Source of the DNA: Flavobacterium sp. WV_118_3
Lineage (GTDB): Bacteria; Bacteroidota; Bacteroidia; Flavobacteriales; Flavobacteriaceae
Length of the DNA stretch: 64,000 bases
NCBI RefSeq assembly: GCF_039778605.1
Contig: NZ_CP156060.1
Coordinates: 744,001-808,000, forward strand
Direction: 5' to 3'
Shown here: positions 52,345 to 60,924 of the stretch, in pieces
Numbering within the stretch: the stretch's first letter is position 1
Layout of the letters: each line of letters begins with the position of its first letter
Notes under the pieces: generated by a model
What the model was told of the DNA's origin: nothing
Seen by the model: the letters and a program-made list of their open reading frames with translations, nothing else
Database searches by the model: none
Translations under genes and position numbers: made by a program

Positions 52345-53823
52345 TTAATTACAGTTTATTTCATTTATCGGTTTGTTTGTTTTGGTCTCTGGATTTTCAT
52401 TCAAAGCTAATTTAGTCCATTTAGTTAGATTATCGTCAGCTTTATATAATGAAAGTTCTAAGCCATTATCTTTTAGGAATTCTAAAAATATCGTTTGATA
52501 ATTTGCTAATGCAAAGCTACTGTTATCGATTTTTTTATATCTTCTCCCTAAAGCTCTTTTAAAATCTTCACGCTTGCTATTATCCGAATAAATGGCTCTT
52601 AGCTTTTCCAATGCTTGAACATTATCAGCAGATATAGCATAAGTTCCTATATTCGAAACAAGTATATGGACAGGTATTAATGGATCTGGAATTCCATTAT
52701 TTGCAGTATAATTATGTCCCTGATAAAATTTATCCAGTAAAAAGAGATCCGCTTCCGAGAACATTGAGAAATGACCATTCAAATGGCAATGTATTCCACC
52801 AAAAAGCAATGAATTACTGGAATAATTTACGTGATTTTCGCCTGTATTTGCTTCAGGAACTTCTGATACGACAATATTTCCTTTCCCATTATAGGATAAA
52901 TTAAATCCTTGCTCTTTAACACCTGTCAATGACTGATCAGTTATTAATTTTTTTATGGCCGCTTTAAAATTGAAACTTTTAAACAACTCATTCAATTTGT
53001 CACAATGCAAAGGAGCTTCAAGCCAATCTTCAACAGGTACCGTTATAATATTGGGGCAACGTGGGCAGTTACTCGGAGGATTAGAGTTCCCGCCACTTGG
53101 ATCTTCATCACCGCCACCGCCATTACCGCTTTGCCCTCCGGTATTATTACCTCCGGTGTATTGACCTGCTCCGGCACCAAAACTTCCACCTCCGCCAACA
53201 ACGTCGCAGGTTGTGGATGTAACACTATACAAAAAATCAGAGTTATTACAATTAACTCCGCGAACATGTTCCACTCCAACAGTATTGCCGCTATTGGCTT
53301 CATTACACATCATTACCGTTGCCGTATGGCAAACAATATCCTTACCCATCTGGGAAACGTTATAATTGATAGGTGTTAAATTAATATCTCCCTTAAATAC
53401 AAACGAGCCATGGGTGCCTGAATGTAAAGGCTCACTTGGCGTATACTTTAAAATGTAAGCACTTGGTTGTCCTATACTGTCTACGTTGATCACAAGATTT
53501 TCAAAATAATTAGGGTTATTGATTTCCCGTGTAATCTTAAAGGTATAAGAAGTCTTAGTACCATCTTCTATCACCTTTGCGTCATGTGGTACGATGCTGA
53601 AATTGTACTGAGCTTCCATTGCCGTACGGGATTTATCTCGGTTCGCATAAACTTTATTATAGGCCGTCAAAAACTTACTTTCACCAAGTAATTTATCCAA
53701 TGATGTTTCTCTAATCTTGATTTTAGTCGCATAGTTTTCGTTACGAACGACTTCCTCGTTTAGCTCGCAGCCTGCAAGCAGCACCAGGATCATAAAAATC
53801 CATACTTTAAAAATAGTTTTCAT
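52345..53823 (-). CDS. Large lipoprotein with C-terminal JAMM-like metal-binding motif
   Basis: This 492-residue protein starts at the ATG at 53821-53823, giving lipobox LLAGC. An N-terminal domain resembles those before many flavobacterial surface proteins (RETSLDKLLGESKFLTAYNK). A Cys-containing middle and a glycine/asparagine-rich linker (QYTGGNNTGGQSGNGGGG) follow. The C-terminal domain contains GGIHCHLNGHFSMFSEADL. His345-x-His347, Ser356 and Asp359 have near-JAMM spacing (HxH...SxxD, one residue longer than usual). A metal-dependent isopeptidase or effector-like activity is possible but unproven. It heads the operon with two DUF6705 genes. Confidence 0.65.
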   Translation of the reverse strand: MKTIFKVWIFMILVLLAGCELNEEVVRNENYATKIKIRETSLDKLLGESKFLTAYNKVYANRDKSRTAMEAQYNFSIVPHDAKVIEDGTKTSYTFKITREINNPNYFENLVINVDSIGQPSAYILKYTPSEPLHSGTHGSFVFKGDINLTPINYNVSQMGKDIVCHTATVMMCNEANSGNTVGVEHVRGVNCNNSDFLYSVTSTTCDVVGGGGSFGAGAGQYTGGNNTGGQSGNGGGGDEDPSGGNSNPPSNCPRCPNIITVPVEDWLEAPLHCDKLNELFKSFNFKAAIKKLITDQSLTGVKEQGFNLSYNGKGNIVVSEVPEANTGENHVNYSSNSLLFGGIHCHLNGHFSMFSEADLFLLDKFYQGHNYTANNGIPDPLIPVHILVSNIGTYAISADNVQALEKLRAIYSDNSKREDFKRALGRRYKKIDNSSFALANYQTIFLEFLKDNGLELSLYKADDNLTKWTKLALNENPETKTNKPINEINCN

Positions 53824-54322
53824 AATTGTTATTAAAATGCGTATGCAAATATTGCCCAGTGATAAATAAAACAATTACGGTTTCCCCGTAATTAAGACAT
53901 TTTGTACCAAAATGCAGTATAAACACTTACAAAGACTGTTTTACTTTTCTTATAGTGAGTATCTGTATTGCTTAGAATGTTACAAACATTTATAGAGATG
54001 AGTTTGAATGTATGATGGGAATCATCCTCTTTTTTGATCAATTAATAAAACTATGGAAGTGTTATATCTCCAACAGACAGAAAAAGATTCTTTCCTAATT
54101 ATTGATTATAAATAGTTCTTTCTTTTCACCCGTGACAAAACGGATATGGAATATATAAATATGTACATATGTGAATATATGAATTCGTTTATTCATTTGC
54201 ACGTATCAACCAACGCACTTGAAAACGCACTCTATTAACTTCTTATTTAAAACATGAAATTAAGTAAAAACACGTATTGCTTTGTTGTGTATAAATGCCT
54301 CAAATTATATCATCCCCTTTTT
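53824..54322. other. Gene-free region with palindromes and an orphan R1 core
   Basis: It contains two perfect hairpins, AATTACGG/CCGTAATT (53873-53893) and CATTTTG-TAC-CAAAATG (53898-53914), just upstream of the lipoprotein gene, possibly operators. A third copy of the R1 core lies at 54258-54296. No gene is seen. Confidence 0.45.
54258..54296 (+). repeat. Orphan R1 core, third copy
   Basis: This 39-base copy differs from the module B core by two bases (CACGTATTGC instead of TACGTATTGC, and one other). It lies 26 bases from the end of a minus-strand gene, with no plus-strand gene behind it. Confidence 0.7.
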
Positions 54323-55351
54323 TTAAATACTTACTTTTGCAACGAAAGAAGATGTTGCTTTGGTTCCCGAATTATCTTCGACCATATAAATCCCTAATAT
54401 ATTATTCCGATATGCCGTATTGGCACTTGTAGCACTTGAATCCGGAAAATCAATATCAATCCATTGTGCTTCTCCAAATGATCCGTCAGAATTTCTTTTC
54501 ACAGAAACAAATGATGCTCCGGTTTTTTCTCTATTTAGAGTAATCCAATCCGACGGCATATTATAGCCATTCTCATCAGAAACGGTAATACCCTCAAAAT
54601 GAGTAATTATAGATAGGGCTGTTTCGTTCTTGTAACTAAATGATTTTAAATTAGTGATTTCTTTTGTTTTAGAATTATAATCCGCCAAAAAGGCCTGGCT
54701 TATTTTACCTAATTTCAAACTGGTATAGCCTCCGGCCATAGTGTAACTATCCCCGCCATTATGCCAAATACCATATAAGGTAGTCGTTAGTGAATCCGGC
54801 ACTTTAAAATCGGTGCATTCGTTATTGTTGGTATTATATAAAAACGCATATCCGTTTTTATCATTTTCAATATCATAATTTCCAACAGCAAGTCCGCCCA
54901 TTACGCTGTGAACAAATACATTGTTCGTATTTCCTCCGTTTGGCGATACCTGAATCCATGTTCCGGAACCATCAATAGGACCTTCGTAATAAAATCCGAG
55001 ATTTCCGCTCGGGGCTTTATCAGTAGAAGCAGTTATCTTATAAGATCCTACAATTTGTACCGTGCCATCTGGTCCGTTATTAGGTCCATAACAAGAAGTG
55101 TTTACAACTTCGGCTGTTGGCGTACTGGGGAAATTAACGACATGCCATTTGCCTTCATTCCCTTTTGTTTTAAGCGTTCCTTCGTAAATTAACCCCTGAA
55201 CAAGATTGTTTTCACTTAATAAACTACCTGCAATATACACGTTTTCAGACTCCGAAACTCCTCTTATTCCCTGTATTGTTGTTTGTCCGGCAGGATTATT
55301 AAAATCGGTATAACTTACTGTACTCACTTCTGAATTTATATTTTGCGACAT
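54323..55351 (-). CDS. Repeat-containing beta-type protein, unknown function
   Basis: This 342-residue protein has no signal peptide or membrane helix. It consists of irregular repeats around motifs such as QTTIQGIRGVSESENVYIAGS, GTVQIVGSYKIT and GIWHNGGDSYTMAGGYTSL, with alternating Gly and aromatic residues, suggesting a beta-propeller-like fold. It starts 58 bases downstream of the sulfatase gene on the same strand, so the two are probably co-expressed. I do not recognise a family. Confidence 0.65.
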   Translation of the reverse strand: MSQNINSEVSTVSYTDFNNPAGQTTIQGIRGVSESENVYIAGSLLSENNLVQGLIYEGTLKTKGNEGKWHVVNFPSTPTAEVVNTSCYGPNNGPDGTVQIVGSYKITASTDKAPSGNLGFYYEGPIDGSGTWIQVSPNGGNTNNVFVHSVMGGLAVGNYDIENDKNGYAFLYNTNNNECTDFKVPDSLTTTLYGIWHNGGDSYTMAGGYTSLKLGKISQAFLADYNSKTKEITNLKSFSYKNETALSIITHFEGITVSDENGYNMPSDWITLNREKTGASFVSVKRNSDGSFGEAQWIDIDFPDSSATSANTAYRNNILGIYMVEDNSGTKATSSFVAKVSI

Positions 55352-55409
55352 GATATAGGTGTTTTTGTTATTATTATAACCGTTTCTTTTTAGTTTTAAA
55401 GCTGTTTTG

Positions 55410-56942
55410 TCAGTTGAATGTCGTTAGACTATAAATATCTTCTGGCATATTGACCCAGAGTTTTTCTATCTCAAGCTGATGCAATTGCTCTTCCAGATCT
55501 CTTCTGATTTCACTGTATGCCGGATCGTAAGCAAGATTTGTAACTTCTAATGGATCATTAACTAAATCATATAGTTCATATTGCTTGAAATAAGCTGTTG
55601 ACGCATCAAAATAATAATCGAATTTCCATTTTTCCGTCCTGATGCAACGAATACGATTAGCAGCTTTCACAACTGTCCAATTACTATTAGAGCCAGCCTT
55701 GATATCGTCATAAGTAAATAATATGCTATGCTGAACAGGAGTATTATTCTCCATTATGGGAAACAAACTTACACCTGCAAGTCCTGTAGGCGGGTTTGAT
55801 ACATTTGCTATGTCGATAAAAGTCGGCATAATATCTGCCAATGTTGCTAATGCCATTGATTGCTTTATGCTGTGATCTTTAAAAAGTATTGGATTTGAAA
55901 TCACAAGCGGCACTCTTAAGGCTTCTTCATAGGCTACAAAAGTTTTCTGACGCAGACCGCCGTGCGCTAAACCCATCTCTCCATGATCCGAAGTAAGAGT
56001 AACAATTGTAGAATCTGCCAATTTATTTCCATTCTCATCCTCCTCATATAGTTCTTTAATTAGGTATCCAATCTCCTTATCAACATGACTTAATAAATAA
56101 CCATAAAAATTAATGTAGTTCAGCTTATCCTCATCAGTAGCTATTTCGCCCAGACTTAATGCCATGTTGAGTAAAATTTGTTCCTGAGCCATAGGTTTTT
56201 TATTTTTAAGTAAATTTTCATTTACACTTGCTGGAAGCCCAATTTCCCTGCCCGACCAGGTATCTGTATGATAGCCCGACTTACCAGCCGATTTTGGGTA
56301 TGCTAAAACATCATGCGGATTAACAAGTGAAAGGATAAGACAGTAAGGTTTATGATTTCCTGATGCTCTTTGCGCTTTTACCTCTTTAAGGTATTGTATG
56401 GCTTGGGCCGTATATTTTGCATCATGATTGGCATATCCGCCACCAAAATTAAGCGGATTGACATCTTCACCGGCATCTGGAGCAATCCAGCCCATTGCAC
56501 CATACAATGAAATATCTGCAGCAGTTAAATCATCGTAATTAGTTTTAGTGCCATTGGGAGCTACTCCTTTACTCATATGCCATTTACCTCTATACTGTAC
56601 ATCATAACCATCTGCCCAAAGCACATTCATGATGTTGGGGATGGAATTACTGAGTGTCGGTTCTTGCGGAGATAAAAGGCCTCCTTCGGTTAATGTCTGG
56701 CTGACTCCATGTTTAGCAGGATAGGTTCCTGTAAATAACGTCGCACGGCTGGGAGAGCACATGCAGGTATTACAAAAAGCTCTATCAAAACTAAATCCGT
56801 TCTGTTTTAGAAATGTGAGAGTCGGAAGGTTTTTTTCTTCCCACCCCGGTGGGAAATGCTGCGTTGCACGCTGTTCGTCGGTAATAATAAGAATCATGTC
56901 CGGCTTTGGGCCAATCTGATTGAGTTTTTCTTTTAAGTCCAT
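55410..56942 (-). CDS. Sulfatase family hydrolase without signal peptide
   Basis: This 510-residue sulfatase has metal ligand Asp22 in MILIITDEQRATQH. The formylglycine site is Cys62 in CSPSRATLFTGTYPAKHG, and GKWHMSKGVAPNG, LVNPHDVLAYP and LTSDHGEMGLAHGG are also present. All hallmark positions look intact. It begins directly MDLKEKLNQIGPKPDM without a signal peptide, unlike most polysaccharide sulfatases of Bacteroidota, so a cytoplasmic substrate such as a choline-type ester is conceivable. No formylglycine-generating enzyme gene is in the window. It is followed by the repeat-containing protein gene. Confidence 0.87.
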   Translation of the reverse strand: MDLKEKLNQIGPKPDMILIITDEQRATQHFPPGWEEKNLPTLTFLKQNGFSFDRAFCNTCMCSPSRATLFTGTYPAKHGVSQTLTEGGLLSPQEPTLSNSIPNIMNVLWADGYDVQYRGKWHMSKGVAPNGTKTNYDDLTAADISLYGAMGWIAPDAGEDVNPLNFGGGYANHDAKYTAQAIQYLKEVKAQRASGNHKPYCLILSLVNPHDVLAYPKSAGKSGYHTDTWSGREIGLPASVNENLLKNKKPMAQEQILLNMALSLGEIATDEDKLNYINFYGYLLSHVDKEIGYLIKELYEEDENGNKLADSTIVTLTSDHGEMGLAHGGLRQKTFVAYEEALRVPLVISNPILFKDHSIKQSMALATLADIMPTFIDIANVSNPPTGLAGVSLFPIMENNTPVQHSILFTYDDIKAGSNSNWTVVKAANRIRCIRTEKWKFDYYFDASTAYFKQYELYDLVNDPLEVTNLAYDPAYSEIRRDLEEQLHQLEIEKLWVNMPEDIYSLTTFN

Positions 56943-57727
56943 TACTTATTGATTAAATTATTAAATATAAATGCAATTTGAAACGACTAATATTTTCCTA
57001 AAATGATTGTAATAAAACTAAAAATGCTTTCTTAGAAATTATACTATTGAAATCAATACAATTAAGAGCCCCACCACAAATAAGCTGATATAAAATCGAG
57101 GAAAACCGATCTAAGACAGTACATATTAAATAAGCTTCAAAAGCAATTAATTCAATTAATAGGAATAAAGTTACACAAGCGAATCGATCTAAAGCTGCGT
57201 ATAAACACCTGTTTTACAGGTGTGTAAAATAATAAGTGAAATAAAAAAATCACATTTCAAGAATGAGGTTGATTATTCTGTCATAACCGCTACAGAAAAA
57301 CAGAGATAATTATATATTTCACTGTACCAATGAAAAGTTGAGTCTAAATTTAATTCTTAAGGAGGTTAAGACTGAATTTTAATTATAGATGAAATAGAAA
57401 AAAGATGAAATAGATTAAAAATTGGATTAGTACATTCAAGTATATAAATACCTTTTTCGATTTACAAGAAAAATCAACATCCTCTTACAAAAGTCCTATA
57501 AAAGATAAAGTCTAGTATCCCAACTGCAAGTAGATCGGTTTGAAAATGGCTATTTTAGCATTGTAAACCCTTCTGAACTGAAAAGTAGGTTTTCCTCCTT
57601 TTTGTATATCCTTTAAAATTCAAATGACAACTCCACAAGTGCATGACATTCGGTTTCGTTCAACACAGTTTTCATTTTTAGTACTGAGGACAAGACGAAA
57701 ACCTAGTTATTAGGCGTTCGTTTTTTA
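56943..57727. other. 785-base gap without a gene
   Basis: A+T-rich sequence with no convincing reading frame. The one clear structure is a perfect hairpin, ACACCTGT-TTT-ACAGGTGT (57205-57223), which could be an operator or terminator fragment. The region may hold remains of lost genes. Confidence 0.45.
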
Positions 57728-58849
57728 TCAAGGATTTTCTTTTCTTAATTTCATTTGAATTGTATCTCCATTGAAAATCATTTTCCATTGCATAGATTTG
57801 TTTTCAAATTTAGAAATAAGAACAGGGATTGTGTCTGGTTTCTCTAGACTTTTTTCGTACGAAATGACCTTTAAAGTGTTTTTGTCTTTATCATAATGAT
57901 ACTTCATAAATATTGACACACTGTCAACATACATATTAGGGTTAGTACAGAATAACAACTTCCCTCGTTCTTCAAAGTATAATGTTTTCCATGCTAAAGT
58001 ATCTTTTTCCCAAGCTTTTTCGGAAACTATTTTTCCATTCCGTGTCATTTTTTCAACGGTCCATTTCCCGAAATATTTTTTCGATTTCTTTACATCATAA
58101 CTGTAATACAATACGAACACAAATGGAATTAAGATACATAACAAACGTATTAATTTACGTACTGTGTTAGTGCCTATAGCAGGAAGTTTGCTTTTATAAC
58201 TACTAAAAAATGCAATTATATCTTTTTTCCTTTCTAATGATAAATAGGATAATCCCAAAACCATAATTATTGATATGAAAGTGGTTAGTGGACCAATTCC
58301 ATAAAATAGATTAATTAAAAGTATGTTTACTTGAACGGGTAAAAGTGTAATTACTCCAAGCAATGTGGTACGTCTGAATAATAATAAAACACTTCCAATT
58401 ATTTGAATTAAACCGATAATAACAGTTAGCGTATAGGAATAACCATAATATTTCCAAGTAAGTTCTTGTCCATTTAAGGTATTCACTAATGAGTCTTCAA
58501 TATGATAGGAAAATGCAAAATTGACATCAAATAATTTTTCAAAGCCAAATGTAGAAATATATAGCGCAAGCCAGTATCGTAGAATTGTAGTAAGCCAAAC
58601 AAAGTATTTTTGTGAATCAATGTTATTTTTCTTTTCGTTACGATGCCAATAAAGTGATAAGCCTAATGAAAAAAGAATCCCAGTAATCAAAGATGACATT
58701 CCAATTGGAAGTATATATTGATTTAGTTTATAGGGGAAAAGAGGTAATATAATATGAAGGATTGAATCAACGCCACCTACGATAGCTAAAAAACTCAAAA
58801 TGAATTTTGAAATCCACTTTCTTTTATTTTGTGTCTGAACTGAATCCAT
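57728..58849 (-). CDS. DoxX-like multi-pass membrane protein
   Basis: This 373-residue protein has six or seven hydrophobic helices in the first 240 residues (FILSFLAIVGGVDSILHIIL, YWLALYISTFGFEKLFDVNF, GLIQIIGSVLLLF). YGFxKLF-type residues as in DoxX/MauE-like proteins are followed by a C-terminal soluble domain with GKWTVEKMTRNGK. DoxX-type proteins are tied to sulfur or redox reactions at the membrane, but the evidence here is only topology and weak motifs. It is monocistronic between two large gene-free gaps. Confidence 0.55.
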   Translation of the reverse strand: MDSVQTQNKRKWISKFILSFLAIVGGVDSILHIILPLFPYKLNQYILPIGMSSLITGILFSLGLSLYWHRNEKKNNIDSQKYFVWLTTILRYWLALYISTFGFEKLFDVNFAFSYHIEDSLVNTLNGQELTWKYYGYSYTLTVIIGLIQIIGSVLLLFRRTTLLGVITLLPVQVNILLINLFYGIGPLTTFISIIMVLGLSYLSLERKKDIIAFFSSYKSKLPAIGTNTVRKLIRLLCILIPFVFVLYYSYDVKKSKKYFGKWTVEKMTRNGKIVSEKAWEKDTLAWKTLYFEERGKLLFCTNPNMYVDSVSIFMKYHYDKDKNTLKVISYEKSLEKPDTIPVLISKFENKSMQWKMIFNGDTIQMKLRKENP

Positions 58850-59493
58850 AGTCGTATTTTAAGTATTGGTTTTTAGCTTGTTTTTTGGTAAAAGGCACCT
58901 AAGAAAGTGATCCGTTTTTGTCTGTAAAATTTATTGCATCAATCGCTAAAATACAAAAAAAGCTAATCTGAATAACATTGACTTTTTTAATTGTTTTATA
59001 CGTTTTAGAGTTGAGCCACAAAAGAGCATTCCAAAGCCTTAAACTTTTCATTAAACTCTAACTGAAAATCCTATTCCGGGAAAGTTATATTATCAAAGTT
59101 TGTAAGATAACTATCATCGTTAACTGATTGTATGAAACTTTGACCGTATCGGTCAATTAAAGAAATAGCCCATTGCTTTAAGCAGTGGACTGAGGTATTA
59201 TTACATTTCTATAATTCCATTATTTAATATACTACTAAAATAGCAAGTCAAGTTTGATGAAATTTTTTCAAAGACATTGGGAACGTAGTCTGATATATTT
59301 ACAACAGTCAATTCCTTTTCAACAGGATAATTATGATATGAATCTATTTATTATGGTAGTTTTTTACATCATGTTTCTCTGGATATGCAAACAAAAAGTA
59401 GAATAAAAGTTAAGCTATATTTTATACATAGTTATTTTTTTCGGCTTCCTGATCACTTCTCACTGATTGCTATTCTTTTAGCTTTATCCTGGT
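58850..59493. other. 644-base gap without a clear gene
   Basis: It contains an operator-like palindrome at 59140-59156 and a possible 22-residue peptide frame (59338-59406, MNLFIMVVFYIMFLWICKQK) whose reality is doubtful. Otherwise nothing is recognised. Confidence 0.35.
59140..59156. promoter_or_regulatory. TetR-family operator-like palindrome
   Basis: TTGACCG-TAT-CGGTCAA is a perfect 7-bp inverted repeat. It resembles RutR/TetR-family operators (TTGACCAnnTGGTCAA). No TetR gene or clear target is adjacent. Confidence 0.4.
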
Positions 59494-60672
59494 TTATTTG
59501 TATTTCAGATTAATACTCACAATGTCGGCATTTAGTGCTGTTGTTCTGGAATAATGACCATAACGTATTTCGATTGTATTAAAATGTTTAATTCCGAATA
59601 CGCCTTTAATTGGAGTAAACTTCATTCCGATTCCGAAGAAATTACTGTCAAACTTCGAAAGATCGTAGTTGCTGGTATAGTAATCGTCGGTACCTGTATG
59701 CGCTTCATAGGGTTTAAAATATTTAGCGGCACTTTGTGTGTAAAACCTGTAGAACGGACTTAACGAAAAGAAAGGCGATATTTTTACCGGTACCTCAATA
59801 TCGGCTGTGTGGGATTTAATGTCCCAGTCATCGGTATAATAACGATAATAGGCCCGGATAACGATATTATCACCCAAAAAATAACTGGCTCTAACAGCCA
59901 AAGGAATTTTTAACCGGTTTCCGGGGAGGTTTTCCTGATGCACCGATCCATCCGTAAAATAAACACGATGAAACGGGAGACTTAAAAAGCCATTTTGCGT
60001 GATAATATCAGCTAAAAAGACAATTTGAAGGTTTGTATTTATAATTTGAGAATAGCTAAGGGAACCGACAAAGGTATTCCGCGAAGCCGAGCCATAGTGA
60101 TTCCCGTTAGTTCGTAGCTCAATTGGTTCGATTAACTTTACCTGATCCAGATAAGCCTGAAATTTGGCTGTAAATTCACCACTTTTGTCTTTTGTTTTTT
60201 GGGAATAGCTCACATTGCCTCCAAAAGATTGATAATCGAATTCCGATGAAGACGACAAACCAAAGCCAAGGGTGTTTCCTTTTTCTTCATTTTCGATACT
60301 GTAATTAAAAGAGGGATAAAAACGAATATCTGATGATGATGCAGATGAATTGGCTTGAAGATCAATCATATCCGATGAAGCAGAAGTGTAATAATCGATC
60401 CCGGCTTCTACATCAAGCGTATGTTTTTTTCCGGATTTACTGTACCGAATGAGTTTTACATCAATGGTGTTGGATACATCGGTTAGCTTTTCTGTCCCAA
60501 TACCTCCTGTAACGGCCGAATTATTACCATCCTGCCGGTAATAACTGGATACCAGATTAATTTCGTCTACCTTTAATTTGGTGCTTTTATAGCCCGTCGA
60601 ATCGGAAGGTGTCTGTGCTTGAGCGCGTAGTAATCCCAACAAGGCGAAGCCTGTGATAAATATTCTTTTCAT
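59494..60672 (-). CDS. DUF3570 outer-membrane beta-barrel-like protein
   Basis: This 392-residue protein has a signal peptide ending LRAQAQ and fits the DUF3570 family: VDEINLVSSYYRQDGNNSAVTGGIGTEKL-type start (quoted in part), KHTLDVEAGIDYYTSASSDM, GNVSYSQ and YRYYTDDWDIKSHT. The aromatic alternation indicates an outer-membrane barrel. It is last in the four-gene operon with the DUF4266 lipoprotein, ApbE and a thioredoxin-like protein, a combination recurring in Gram-negative bacteria. The precise function is unknown but is probably linked to extracytoplasmic flavin-dependent redox chemistry. Confidence 0.85.
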   Translation of the reverse strand: MKRIFITGFALLGLLRAQAQTPSDSTGYKSTKLKVDEINLVSSYYRQDGNNSAVTGGIGTEKLTDVSNTIDVKLIRYSKSGKKHTLDVEAGIDYYTSASSDMIDLQANSSASSSDIRFYPSFNYSIENEEKGNTLGFGLSSSSEFDYQSFGGNVSYSQKTKDKSGEFTAKFQAYLDQVKLIEPIELRTNGNHYGSASRNTFVGSLSYSQIINTNLQIVFLADIITQNGFLSLPFHRVYFTDGSVHQENLPGNRLKIPLAVRASYFLGDNIVIRAYYRYYTDDWDIKSHTADIEVPVKISPFFSLSPFYRFYTQSAAKYFKPYEAHTGTDDYYTSNYDLSKFDSNFFGIGMKFTPIKGVFGIKHFNTIEIRYGHYSRTTALNADIVSINLKYK

Positions 60673-60696
60673 CTGTTAACTTTTAAAGGTTGAAGA

Positions 60697-60924
60697 TTAG
60701 TTACAACCGCAGCCGCCGCCACTTTTACCCGAATTCGCCCCGGAGGAACCTTCGCGATAGGATTGAAAACTTAATTCGGTTTTTTCTATTTTTCGATTGG
60801 AAAGGATCATTTCGGAATCGTTTAGTTTTCCTTTCTGATATTCTTTTACTGAAGTACAGGAGGCCGTTGCAAATACAAGTACGCCAGATAAAACCGGAAG
60901 CTTGATAATGATTCGTTTTTTCAT
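60697..60924 (-). CDS. DUF4266 small lipoprotein with GGGCGCN tail
   Basis: This 75-residue lipoprotein has a signal ending TASC and the family block VKEYQKGKLNDSEMILSNRK, YREGSSGANSGKSGGGCGC, ending in Asn. The two C-terminal cysteines in a glycine-rich tail are a strong family hallmark and could bind a metal or form a thioether or disulfide. Its start overlaps the ApbE stop codon by 4 bases, so the two are co-translated. The role is unknown. Partnership with the neighbouring thioredoxin-like and ApbE proteins is inferred from the conserved context. Confidence 0.88.
   Translation of the reverse strand: MKKRIIIKLPVLSGVLVFATASCTSVKEYQKGKLNDSEMILSNRKIEKTELSFQSYREGSSGANSGKSGGGCGCN

Noticed and set aside
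59338..59406. 22-residue hydrophobic peptide frame in the 644-base gap.
   Set aside because: Too short to judge, with no promoter, terminator or homology evidence visible.
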